Source of the DNA: Azospirillum sp. RU38E
Lineage (GTDB): Bacteria; Pseudomonadota; Alphaproteobacteria; Azospirillales; Azospirillaceae
Assembly: GCF_900188385.1 (NCBI RefSeq)
Contig: NZ_FZOI01000027.1
Coordinates: 1-46,850, forward strand
Direction of reading: 5' to 3'
DNA: 46,850 nucleotides
Below are positions 27,620 through 34,900 of this stretch, one piece after another. The notes below the pieces were generated by a model, which ran no database searches, was not told the DNA's origin, and saw only the letters and a list, made by a program, of their open reading frames with translations. The first letter of the stretch is position 1. Each line of letters begins with the position of its first letter. Both the position numbers and the translations under genes were made by a program.

Positions 27620-27653
27620 GGGGCGCGGCAGATAACCGCCGCGCCCCTGTTTT
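27620..27653 (+). terminator. Intrinsic terminator of ilvD
   Basis: The arms ggggcgcggc (27620-27629) and gccgcgcccc (27638-27647) form a perfect 10-bp GC stem with an 8-nt loop, followed by TGTTTTC. It lies 10 nt past the ilvD stop. Confidence 0.88.
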
Positions 27654-27718
27654 CGTCAGTTACATCGCCAGGGATGGGATATGAAAGCCCGAAGCGCCGT
27701 CAGCGCCGGCCCGGCTAA

Positions 27719-28003
27719 TCACTCATCCGTATTCAGCCGCTCCCGCAGCTGCTTGCCGGTCTTGAAGAAGGGGATGACCTTTTCATCCACATCCACGCTT
27801 TCACCGGTGCGCGGGTTGCGGCCGGTGCGGGCGTCGCGCTTCTTCACCGAGAAGGCGCCGAACCCGCGCAGTTCCACTCTGTCGCCCCGGGCCAGCGCCT
27901 CGGTAATCTCGTCAAAGATGGTGGTGACGATCTTTTCAACGTCGCGCTGGTACAAGTGCGGGTTGCGCTCCGCCAGACGTTGGATCAGTTCCGACTTGGT
28001 CAT
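27719..28003 (-). CDS. ihfB: Integration host factor beta subunit
   Basis: A 94-residue DNA-bending protein of the HU/IHF family that pairs with the alpha subunit to bend DNA sharply at specific sites. It starts [17 protein letters not shown] and contains the beta-arm segment [22 protein letters not shown], with the RNPRTG intercalation motif around the tip proline. The N-terminal sequence and the IHF-style arm favour IhfB over HU. The ATG at 28003 is preferred over an in-frame TTG at 28012. rpsA, its frequent upstream neighbour, is not here. Confidence 0.94.
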   Translation of the reverse strand: MTKSELIQRLAERNPHLYQRDVEKIVTTIFDEITEALARGDRVELRGFGAFSVKKRDARTGRNPRTGESVDVDEKVIPFFKTGKQLRERLNTDE

Positions 28004-28339
28004 ACCTGTCAATCCCCCCTGGGATGTGGTGGCCTGTTCTAAACGGGTAGCGGGCCGGTGCGCCCGCTGCCACGGACGGCAGGCCGGACACGCTTGGCCA
28101 CCTTTGCATCAATTCGTCCCCAGATTGCCGCAGCCAGCGTGGCAGCGCAAGGGTAAGCCGTTCTGCTGTAACGGATTTCACCCTATTGCTTTCGTCGGAG
28201 GGTCAGTGTGGCACGCCGGCCATAGCGGGGACGCTCCGCCCCCCTCAATATGCCCGGACGATAGGTTTCGCCCTGACACCGCAACGGCTTGCGCCGGGCG
28301 ACTCCGGCAGGGTCGCCCGCCGCACTGACATCAAAGGTT
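28004..28339. other. Intergenic region between ihfB and the PsrA-like gene
   Basis: No gene is supported. It should contain the ihfB promoter on the minus strand. Visible structures are a 7-bp hairpin at 28049-28068 (agcgggc/gcccgct) and an 8-bp hairpin at 28295-28319 (cgggcgac/gtcgcccg, 9-nt loop). The latter sits 20 nt past the stop of the TetR-type gene and probably ends its transcript. Confidence 0.5.
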
Positions 28340-29023
28340 TCAGACCACGCGGTGCGGCGCCTCCAGCCCGGCGACGACGAAATCCACCACCCGCGCCGTC
28401 ACCGCCGGCAGATTATCCAGGTGGCACTGGCCGCCGGACAGGGTTTCCAGCCGCTTCATGTCAGTATAAAGCGAGTGCTGCACGCCCATGACAAAATGCA
28501 GCCGCCAGTACACTTCCTGTTGCGGCAGGTGCGGCAGGGCGCGGGCCAGGGGCAGCACGAAGCGTTGCAGGTGCCCGACATCCTTATCCAGCATCTCCCG
28601 TGCTTCCGGCGGGCCATCGCCGCGGGCAAAGGCGACGAACTGGTTGTACAGCGCCAACCGGTTGGAGGTGAAGCTGTAGCGGATGGCGGGCGCGATCAGC
28701 GCCTCCACAATCTCCCGCAAGGGCGGGGTGCCACCACCGGCCCTTTCCTCCGCCTCCCGCAGCAGGCGGGCGCGTTCGCGGTTAAGGGCAACGGCCCCCC
28801 GGCGGAACACCGCCACCAGCAGCGCATCCTTGGACCCGAAATGGTAATTCACCGCTGCCAGATTGACACCGGCCGCCGCCGTCAATTCGCGCAGCGAGAC
28901 GCTGGCATAGCTTTTTTCAGCGAACAGCCTTTCTGCCGCATCCAGAATCACCTCCTTGGTGTCCGGGCGCGCGCTGTCCGCCGGGGCCGTGCCCCCTTCC
29001 TTCTGCTCGGCTTCCGCCTTCAT
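28340..29023 (-). CDS. PsrA-like TetR family repressor
   Basis: This 227-residue TetR-type repressor has the helix-turn-helix at about residues 22-65 (ILDAAERLFAEKSYASVSLRE, then AAGVNLAAVNYHFGSKDALL). The recognition helix VNLAAVNYHFGSK and the ligand-domain segment VYWRLHFVMGV closely recall Pseudomonas PsrA, which senses long-chain fatty acids or acyl-CoA and controls beta-oxidation genes. The divergent neighbours are beta-oxidation genes, and a PsrA-type site lies between them, so I infer a fatty-acid-responsive repressor. The ATG at 29023 has AGGGA 10 nt upstream; an in-frame GTG at 29050 is an alternative start. Confidence 0.88.
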   Translation of the reverse strand: MKAEAEQKEGGTAPADSARPDTKEVILDAAERLFAEKSYASVSLRELTAAAGVNLAAVNYHFGSKDALLVAVFRRGAVALNRERARLLREAEERAGGGTPPLREIVEALIAPAIRYSFTSNRLALYNQFVAFARGDGPPEAREMLDKDVGHLQRFVLPLARALPHLPQQEVYWRLHFVMGVQHSLYTDMKRLETLSGGQCHLDNLPAVTARVVDFVVAGLEAPHRVV

Positions 29024-29096
29024 CCTTTTCGCGTCCCTACCCGTCCGCACAGGGCCGGCCCGGTCACCGGGCAGCCCCGCTGTTGTTGGCCTGTCT

Positions 29097-29110
29097 CAAA
29101 CAGGCGTTTT
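29097..29110. promoter_or_regulatory. Degenerate PsrA-type operator near the repressor gene
   Basis: CAAAC (29097-29101), AGGC, GTTTT (29106-29110) matches the PsrA pattern CAAAC-N4-GTTTG with one mismatch. It lies about 75 bp upstream of the repressor start, where autoregulation would be expected. Confidence 0.35.
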
Positions 29111-29219
29111 CCAGCTTAGCGTTCCCGCTGATCACTGCAAAGAGCTCAAAAGCTGGGGATAGGCCCCGGTTGACCCTGCGTCAACCACCCCTATCGCCTC
29201 GACAGGGAACAGGTTGACG

Positions 29220-29233
29220 CAAACACTTGTTTG
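29220..29233. promoter_or_regulatory. PsrA-type operator before the fadJ-like gene
   Basis: CAAACA (29220-29225), CT, TGTTTG (29228-29233) is a perfect inverted repeat. It fits the published PsrA consensus (G/C)AAAC-N2-4-GTTT(G/C). It lies 64 bp upstream of the FadJ-like start, in the divergent promoter region. Confidence 0.6.
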
Positions 29234-29296
29234 AAACTAGCATAAGAACAGCGATGAGGTGCCGGCAAAGGCGCCCACCTGAACGGAGGAAATGCC

Positions 29297-31393
29297 ATGG
29301 ATCGGCGGGTTGTCCATTACGCCCGACAGGGCGATGTCGGTGTCATCACGGTGGACAGCCCGCCGGTCAATGCGCTCAGCCAGGCCGTGCGCCAGGGCAT
29401 CGGGCAGGCCTTGGCCGAGGGGCTGGCCGATGCGACGGCCAAGGCGCTGGTGATTCTGGGGGCCGGGCGCACCTTCATTGCCGGGGCCGACATCGCCGAA
29501 TTCCTGGGCAGCGGGCTGGCGGAGCCGGACCTGAACGAGATCAACGCCGCCATCGAGTCCGCACCCAAGCCGGTGATCGCCGCCATCCATGGCACTGCCC
29601 TGGGCGGCGGGCTGGAAGTGGCGCTGGCCTGCCATTACCGTGTGGCCACCCTGGATGCCCAGGTGGGCCTGCCGGAGGTGAAGCTGGGCCTGCTGCCCGG
29701 TGCCGGCGGCACGCAACGCCTGCCCCGGCTGGTGGGCGTGGCCAAGGCGCTGGCCCTGATCACCAGCGGGGATTTCCTGGCGGCAACGCAGGCCCAGGCG
29801 CTGGGCCTGCTGGACCATGTGGGCAGCGGCACGCCGCTGGAACTGGCCACCGCCTTTGCCGCTAGTTTGCCCGACACGCCGCCCTTGCCACGCGCCAGCC
29901 TGCGCGCCGACAAGCTGGGGCCGGGCGATGGTGCCGCCGTGGCGGCGGCCCGGCAGAAACTGGCCGACAGCACCCCCTGGCTGCACGCGCCGCAGCGCTG
30001 TATCGATGCGGTGGAAGCCGCCATCACCCTGCCCTTTGCCGACGGGCTGGCGCGGGAACGCGCCCTGTTCTGGGATTGCATGGCGCATGACCAGTCCAAG
30101 GCGTTGATCCATGCCTTCTTCGCCGAACGCGCCGCCGCCAAGGTGGCCGGGCTGGGCGATGCCAAGCCCCGCCCCGTGGCCCAGGTGGGGGTGATTGGCA
30201 GCGGCACCATGGGCGGCGGCATCGCCATGTGCTTTGCCAATGCCGGCATTCCGGTGACGCTGCTGGATATGGATAAGGCGGCCCTGGACAGGGGCATCGG
30301 CATCATCGCCCGCAACTATGCCGCCACCGTGGCCAAGGGCCGCTTGACCCAGGCCGCGATGGATAAGCGCCTGTCGCTGATCACCCCCACCACCGACTAT
30401 GCCGACCTGTCCGCCGCCGATCTGGTGGTGGAGGCGGCTTACGAGGATATGGCGGTGAAACAGGCCGTGTTCGCCCGGCTGGGGGATGTCGCCAAGCCGG
30501 GTGCGGTGCTGGCCAGTAATACCTCCACCCTGGATATTGATGCCATCGCTGCGGCCAGTGGCCGGCCAGCGGATGTGGTGGGGATGCATTTCTTCAGCCC
30601 CGCCAATGTGATGAAACTGCTGGAGGTGGTGCGCGGGCGCGACAGTGCGGCGGATGCCATCCAGACCGCCATGGGTATCGGTCGCAAGATCGGCAAGGTG
30701 GCCGTCGCCGTGGGCAATTGCGATGGCTTTGTCGGCAACCGGATGCTGCAATATTACGCCACGGAGGCGCAGCGGCTGGTGATCGAAGGGGCCTCGGTTG
30801 CGGCGGTGGATCAGGCCGCCCGCCGCTATGGTCTGGCCATGGGGCCCTTTGCCATGGGCGATATGGCCGGGCTGGATGTGATGCAGGCGATCCGCGACCG
30901 GCGGGTGGCAGAAGGCAAAATTTACGGCACCGCCCTGTCCGACCTTTTGACCGCCGACGGGCGCAAGGGGCAGAAGAACGGGCGCGGCTGGTATCATTAT
31001 GAACCGGGCGACCGCACACCCCGCCCCGACCCTGCCGTGACCGCCATGGTGGATGCCTATCGCCAGCAGCACGGCATCACCCCCCGCGCCATCGGGGAGG
31101 AAGAGATCCAGAAGCGGCTGATCTATGCCCTGGTGAATGAGGGCGCGCGCATCCTGGAAGAAGGCATGGCGCAGAGCCCGGGCGATATCGATATCGTCTA
31201 TCTCTATGGCTATGGCTTCCCGGCCTGGCGTGGCGGCCCGATGAAGCAGGCCGAACTGACCGGGCTGGCCAATGTGCTGGCCGACATCACCCGCTTTGCC
31301 CAGATGGCCGGCGACGACCCCACCGGCGCCCACTGGTCCCCGGCACCCTTGCTGGTGCGGTTGGTGGCCGAAGGGCGGGAGCGGTTTGGCTGA
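29297..31393 (+). CDS. FadJ-like bifunctional enoyl-CoA hydratase / 3-hydroxyacyl-CoA dehydrogenase
   Basis: This 698-residue enzyme carries out the second and third steps of fatty-acid beta-oxidation. The N-terminal crotonase domain (about residues 1-190) has the oxyanion-hole segment IHGTALGGGLEVALAC and a Glu in GLPEVKLGLLPGAGGTQRL. The NAD-binding dehydrogenase domain starts at VGVIGSGTMGGGIA (about residue 297); its His in MHFFSPANVMKLLEVV and Asn in GFVGNRM are intact. The C-terminal domain is complete, with FPAWRGGPM. The ATG has GGAGGA about 7 nt upstream. The matching thiolase is not beside it. Confidence 0.95.
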   Translation: MDRRVVHYARQGDVGVITVDSPPVNALSQAVRQGIGQALAEGLADATAKALVILGAGRTFIAGADIAEFLGSGLAEPDLNEINAAIESAPKPVIAAIHGTALGGGLEVALACHYRVATLDAQVGLPEVKLGLLPGAGGTQRLPRLVGVAKALALITSGDFLAATQAQALGLLDHVGSGTPLELATAFAASLPDTPPLPRASLRADKLGPGDGAAVAAARQKLADSTPWLHAPQRCIDAVEAAITLPFADGLARERALFWDCMAHDQSKALIHAFFAERAAAKVAGLGDAKPRPVAQVGVIGSGTMGGGIAMCFANAGIPVTLLDMDKAALDRGIGIIARNYAATVAKGRLTQAAMDKRLSLITPTTDYADLSAADLVVEAAYEDMAVKQAVFARLGDVAKPGAVLASNTSTLDIDAIAAASGRPADVVGMHFFSPANVMKLLEVVRGRDSAADAIQTAMGIGRKIGKVAVAVGNCDGFVGNRMLQYYATEAQRLVIEGASVAAVDQAARRYGLAMGPFAMGDMAGLDVMQAIRDRRVAEGKIYGTALSDLLTADGRKGQKNGRGWYHYEPGDRTPRPDPAVTAMVDAYRQQHGITPRAIGEEEIQKRLIYALVNEGARILEEGMAQSPGDIDIVYLYGYGFPAWRGGPMKQAELTGLANVLADITRFAQMAGDDPTGAHWSPAPLLVRLVAEGRERFG

Positions 31394-31439
31394 GGGGGCG
31401 CGCGTCTCCCTTATCGCCTCATCAGACCATCCTCTAGTA

Positions 31440-31523
31440 CCGTCACCCCGGCGCAGGCCGGGGTCCAGCTCGTAAAGCAAAGCGCCCTTTGATTCTGGAC
31501 CCCGGCCTGCGCCGGGGTGACGG
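31440..31523. repeat. Long perfect inverted repeat between fatty-acid genes
   Basis: Arm 31440-31468 is the exact reverse complement of arm 31495-31523: 29 bp with a 26-nt spacer. The core CCCCGGC...GCCGGGG with flanking GTCACC/GGTGAC resembles palindromic repeats scattered through many alphaproteobacterial genomes. It lies between the FadJ-like gene and the acyl-CoA dehydrogenase gene and may act as a terminator or mRNA stabiliser. Confidence 0.85.
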
Positions 31524-31605
31524 TGGCAGGGCTGATAACAAAAGGCCTTAACAACCGTGGGCCGCTCACAAAAAACCACCCATCCGGCCACCACAGGAGG
31601 CCCCC

Positions 31606-32820
31606 ATGACCGGCATTTTCACCCAAAGCCCGCGCACCACCGCCCTTCACGCGGCCCTGAGCCGTTTCATGGACGAGCATGTCTATCCGAACGAGGCGGC
31701 GCTTTACGCCCAGGTGGCGGCGGGGGCGACGCGGTGGAAGCCGCTGCCCCTGCTGGAGGAATTGAAGGATAAGGCCAAGGCCGCCGGCCTGTGGAACCTG
31801 TTCCTGCCGGAATCCGACCAGGGGGCCGGGCTGACCAATCTGGAATATGCCCCTTTGTGCGAGGTGATGGGCCGCAGCCACTGGGCCCCGGAAATCTTCA
31901 ATTGCAGCGCGCCGGATACCGGCAATATGGAAGTGCTGGTGCGCTATGGCACGCCGGCGCAGCAGGAACGCTGGCTGAAACCGCTGCTGGCGGGCGAGAT
32001 CCGTTCTGCCTTTGCGATGACGGAACCGGCGGTTGCCTCCTCGGACGCCACCAACATCGCCACCACCATTCAGCGCGACGGCGATCATTACGTGATCAAT
32101 GGCCGCAAATGGTGGATCAGCGGGGCCAATGACACGCGCTGCAAGATCATGATCGTCATGGGCAAGACTGACCCGGACAATGCCGACCGGCACCGCCAGC
32201 AATCCATGATCCTGGTGCCGACCGACACGCCCGGCGTCACCGTGAAGCGCCCGGTGCCGGTGTTCGGCTATGATGATGCCCCGCATGGCCATGCCGAAGT
32301 GCTGTTCGAGAATGTGCGCGTGCCGGTGGAGAATATCCTGCTGGGCGAGGGGCGCGGGTTTGAGATTGCGCAGGGCCGGCTGGGGCCGGGGCGAATTCAT
32401 CATTGTATGCGGCTGATTGGGGCGTCGGAACGCGCACTGGAACTGACCTGCCAGCGCCTGTCGTCACGCGTGGCCTTCGGCAAGCCCATCGCCACGCAAG
32501 GCGTGTGGCACGAACGGATTGCCGAAGCCCGCATCGCCATCGAACAGGCCCGCCTGCTGACCCTGAAGGCAGCCTATATGATGGATACGGTGGGCAACAA
32601 GGTGGCCAAGGCCGAGATCGCCATGATCAAGGTGGTGGCCCCCAACATGGCTTGCAAGGTGATCGACATGGCGATCCAGGCCCATGGCGGCGGCGGCGTA
32701 TCAGATGATTTCCCCCTGGCCTGGGCCTATGCCAACGCCCGCACCCTGCGCCTGGCCGACGGCCCGGACGAGGTTCACCGGGCGCAGTTGGGCAAGCTGG
32801 AACTGGCGAAGTACCGGTAA
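31606..32820 (+). CDS. Acyl-CoA dehydrogenase (FAD)
   Basis: This 404-residue flavoprotein does the first, double-bond-forming step of beta-oxidation. The middle domain has [16 protein letters not shown] (about residues 125-140) and the FAD/substrate segment WWISGA. The C-terminal helical domain has SRVAFGKPI and [20 protein letters not shown], with [10 protein letters not shown] near the end. This layout is closest to the ACAD10/11-type long-chain dehydrogenases. AGGAGG lies just before the ATG. It follows the FadJ-like gene in the same direction after a 212-bp gap with the long inverted repeat, and the two are probably co-regulated. Confidence 0.95.
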   Translation: MTGIFTQSPRTTALHAALSRFMDEHVYPNEAALYAQVAAGATRWKPLPLLEELKDKAKAAGLWNLFLPESDQGAGLTNLEYAPLCEVMGRSHWAPEIFNCSAPDTGNMEVLVRYGTPAQQERWLKPLLAGEIRSAFAMTEPAVASSDATNIATTIQRDGDHYVINGRKWWISGANDTRCKIMIVMGKTDPDNADRHRQQSMILVPTDTPGVTVKRPVPVFGYDDAPHGHAEVLFENVRVPVENILLGEGRGFEIAQGRLGPGRIHHCMRLIGASERALELTCQRLSSRVAFGKPIATQGVWHERIAEARIAIEQARLLTLKAAYMMDTVGNKVAKAEIAMIKVVAPNMACKVIDMAIQAHGGGGVSDDFPLAWAYANARTLRLADGPDEVHRAQLGKLELAKYR

Positions 32821-32832
32821 CCGTCTGCAATA

Positions 32833-32868
32833 CCAACCCGCCTAAAGGTTGACCTTTAGGCGGGTTGG
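32833..32868 (+). terminator. Hairpin after the acyl-CoA dehydrogenase gene
   Basis: The arms ccaacccgcctaaaggt (32833-32849) and acctttaggcgggttgg (32852-32868) are perfect 17-bp inverted repeats almost without a spacer, so the innermost pairs must stay open. No T-tract follows. It starts 13 nt past the stop codon. Confidence 0.65.
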
Positions 32869-32951
32869 AGGCCGGAGACTGCCGGCTCAGCACCACATGG
32901 CGCGCAAGCCAGCTGCCGGATGGCAACGCCCGGCGACTGAGGGAACGCAAA

Positions 32952-32983
32952 ATCTCCCTTGATCGGCCACGATCAAGGGAGAT
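32952..32983. repeat. Hairpin with a TTGATC core
   Basis: The arms atctcccttgatc (32952-32964) and gatcaagggagat (32971-32983) pair perfectly around a 6-nt loop. The same CCTTGATC...GATCAAGG core occurs after adenosine kinase at 8684-8720. Confidence 0.65.
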
Positions 32984-33033
32984 GGGTGTAATAGTAATAA
33001 ATTGGGTTCGCCGGATGTGATTGCCCAGAACGA

Positions 33034-33072
33034 CAAAAGCCGTTGATCCTTTTTGAGGATCAACGGCTTTTG
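33034..33072. terminator. Long A/T-ended hairpin at the left edge of the BREX region
   Basis: The arms caaaagccgttgatcct (33034-33050) and aggatcaacggcttttg (33056-33072) form a perfect 17-bp stem with the 5-nt loop ttttg. The A-rich left end and T-rich right end make it a plausible bidirectional terminator. It is immediately followed by the integrase remnant. Confidence 0.7.
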
Positions 33073-33079
33073 AGTTTGG

Positions 33080-33541
33080 ATGCGGCTGTCCAAGATGTTC
33101 AATCTGGCCGAGATTTGGGGGCTGCGGCCTGACGGCAGCAATCCCTGCCTGCATGTGAAGAAGTATCACGAGGAGAAACGCGAACGGTTCCTGGGCGCTG
33201 TTGAATACGCTGCCCTCGGTCGGACATTGGCTGAGGTCGAAGCGGATGGCTCCGAACCTCCCTCCGTGATCGCCACCGTCCGATTGCTGATGCTGACGGG
33301 TTGCCGCGACCTGCGGCACTCATTCGCCAGCGGCGCCCTGTTCCTGGGAGAAGGGCTGCCAATGATCGGAAAGCTGCTCGGACATCCTCAAGTGCAGACC
33401 ACGGCTCGCTATGCGCATTTGGCCGCCTTCATCGCTAACCAAACAGGTCTCCGCGCTCAACGGGGCTTGAAACGCAAGTTTCGGTCCAGGCTTGTCCAGA
33501 CACCCGGCCTCATCACAATCCGTGCTAAGGTGGGGCGATAA
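33080..33541 (+). pseudogene. Decayed tyrosine recombinase (phage-type integrase)
   Basis: The frame encodes two pieces of a tyrosine recombinase joined in frame. The first part (KMFNLAEIWGLRPDGSNPC through LLMLTGCR, about residues 5-76) is the end of the core-binding domain up to the first catalytic Arg. The second (DLRHSFASG, GKLLGHPQVQTTARYAHLA, about 77-115) carries the second Arg and the nucleophile Tyr. The roughly 90 residues that normally lie between, and the His before DLRH, are missing. The N-terminal DNA-binding domain is also absent, and the tail after AHLA looks unrelated. It is inactive and probably the relic of the integrase that brought in, or lay next to, the defence region. 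Confidence 0.82.
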
Positions 33542-33682
33542 ATGGCGACGGATGCGGGATTGCTTTGCCAGCGATGAGTGATTTCGCTGCACTGAGCAGG
33601 AGGTAAATCACCCCTGGCACACTGGCGTTGCGCGAGCATACATATGGATGCCGCACGGCTGGCAGGAGCAGAAGGCATTAAA

Positions 33683-34291
33683 GTGAGCACAATGAAGCCC
33701 TATCGGATGTCATTCAGTACGGGGGGACTGTTCCTCAACGAGAGCGTCGACGTCGCCCGGCTCAGGTTGCGGCTGCCTGACTGGCAGGCAACGTTGACCC
33801 AGGCGGCTATCGAAGGTCTCACCTCCCTGCCGAAATCAGCTTCGCGCCGCCGGACGTTGCGGGAGATTGTGAATCGCCTCTCCTGTCTTTCCGATGATGA
33901 GCTGTCCTTTTTGGTGGAAGAAGCAGATCGCCAGGAACAGGCTTCGCTGCTATGGGTCGCGGCATGTCGTGCCTACCGGCTCGTCAGGGAGTTCGCTGTA
34001 GAGGTGATTCAGGATCGATACCTCTCTTTTCATATGGATCTGCCGCTGGAATCGTTTGACCGGCTGTACGAGGCCAAGGCGGAATGGGATGAGGACTTGG
34101 CCGCAATCAGCCGGTCTACCTTCCTGAAGCTGCGGCAGGTGTTGTTCCGGATGATGCGCGAGGCGTCGATCATCACCGAAGACAACCGGATAGTGCCATC
34201 ATACCTTTCACTTCGCCTGCGTAATCTGATAGGTCAATCCCATCCGTCGGATCTGGCGGTGTTTCCAGGGATGCTGATTGACCGGGGATAG
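33683..34291 (+). CDS. brxA: BREX protein BrxA (DUF1819)
   Basis: First gene of the type 1 BREX operon. BrxA is a small helical DNA-binding protein; in studied systems its role is supportive. The 202-residue protein has the family start KPYRMSFSTGGLFLNESV and the conserved stretches DRQEQASLLWVAACRAYRLVREFAVEV and STFLKLRQVLFRMMREA. I use the GTG at 33683 because AAGG lies 7 nt upstream; the ATG at 33692 (MKPYRMSF) gives nearly the same protein. Base composition here is somewhat less GC-rich than in the rest of the operon. brxB follows 2 nt after the stop. Confidence 0.93.
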   Translation: MSTMKPYRMSFSTGGLFLNESVDVARLRLRLPDWQATLTQAAIEGLTSLPKSASRRRTLREIVNRLSCLSDDELSFLVEEADRQEQASLLWVAACRAYRLVREFAVEVIQDRYLSFHMDLPLESFDRLYEAKAEWDEDLAAISRSTFLKLRQVLFRMMREASIITEDNRIVPSYLSLRLRNLIGQSHPSDLAVFPGMLIDRG

Positions 34292-34293
34292 GA

Positions 34294-34896
34294 ATGGCGG
34301 AGGGGATGACCAGCGCACAGCGGCAGGAACATCTGTTCAAGGTGATTTCCAGCCAGCGCTTCCTCCACAAGCAAGGGCTGGGTAACGAGGTCCCCTTCTT
34401 CATCTGCCCATTCCCCGCCTCTGAGGGGCTGGCTGCCGATGATATGCGGGAGGGCCTGATCAGGCGGCTGGCCAATAAGGGTATCCGCATCCTTGATATC
34501 AACCTTTACGACCTGTCCCTGGACATCCTGCGGGAACGGGACATCTTTGATGATGTGCTGGCGGTAGAGGCCGACACCGACAAGGCAGAGCTGCGCGAAC
34601 TGCTGCAAGGGGTGCTGGACCCCAAGACCCACATCATTCCTCGCATTGCCCAGGCGATCAACGCCACGCCGCATGACGTGATTTTCCTGTCTGGCGTGGG
34701 CGAAGTATACCCCTACATCCGCTCGCATAATGTGCTGAACAACCTGCAAAGCACGGCCAAGGACAAGCCGACGGTGATGTTCTTCCCCGGCCGATACACC
34801 CATGCCCTGGCGACCGGTGCCTCGCTTGATCTGTTTGGGCGACTGCATGATGACAAATACTACCGTGCCTTCAACATCCTCAATTACGAGGTCTGA
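34294..34896 (+). CDS. brxB: BREX protein BrxB (DUF1788)
   Basis: A 200-residue BREX component of the DUF1788 family, needed for defence and methylation in several studied type 1 systems, with no known enzyme activity. The middle shows FLSGVGEVYPYIRSHNVLNNLQ, then VMFFPGRY and the typical C-terminal YYRAFNILNYEV. I chose the ATG at 34294 with GGGG about 6 nt upstream; a second ATG at 34306 is possible. It lies 2 nt after brxA and 4 nt before brxC. Confidence 0.94.
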   Translation: MAEGMTSAQRQEHLFKVISSQRFLHKQGLGNEVPFFICPFPASEGLAADDMREGLIRRLANKGIRILDINLYDLSLDILRERDIFDDVLAVEADTDKAELRELLQGVLDPKTHIIPRIAQAINATPHDVIFLSGVGEVYPYIRSHNVLNNLQSTAKDKPTVMFFPGRYTHALATGASLDLFGRLHDDKYYRAFNILNYEV

Positions 34897-34900
34897 TCCA

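Noticed and set aside
33615-33631. Sigma-54-like promoter (TGGCAC...TTGC) before brxA
   Set aside because: The invariant GG and GC are 12 nt apart instead of 10, so it does not fit sigma-54.
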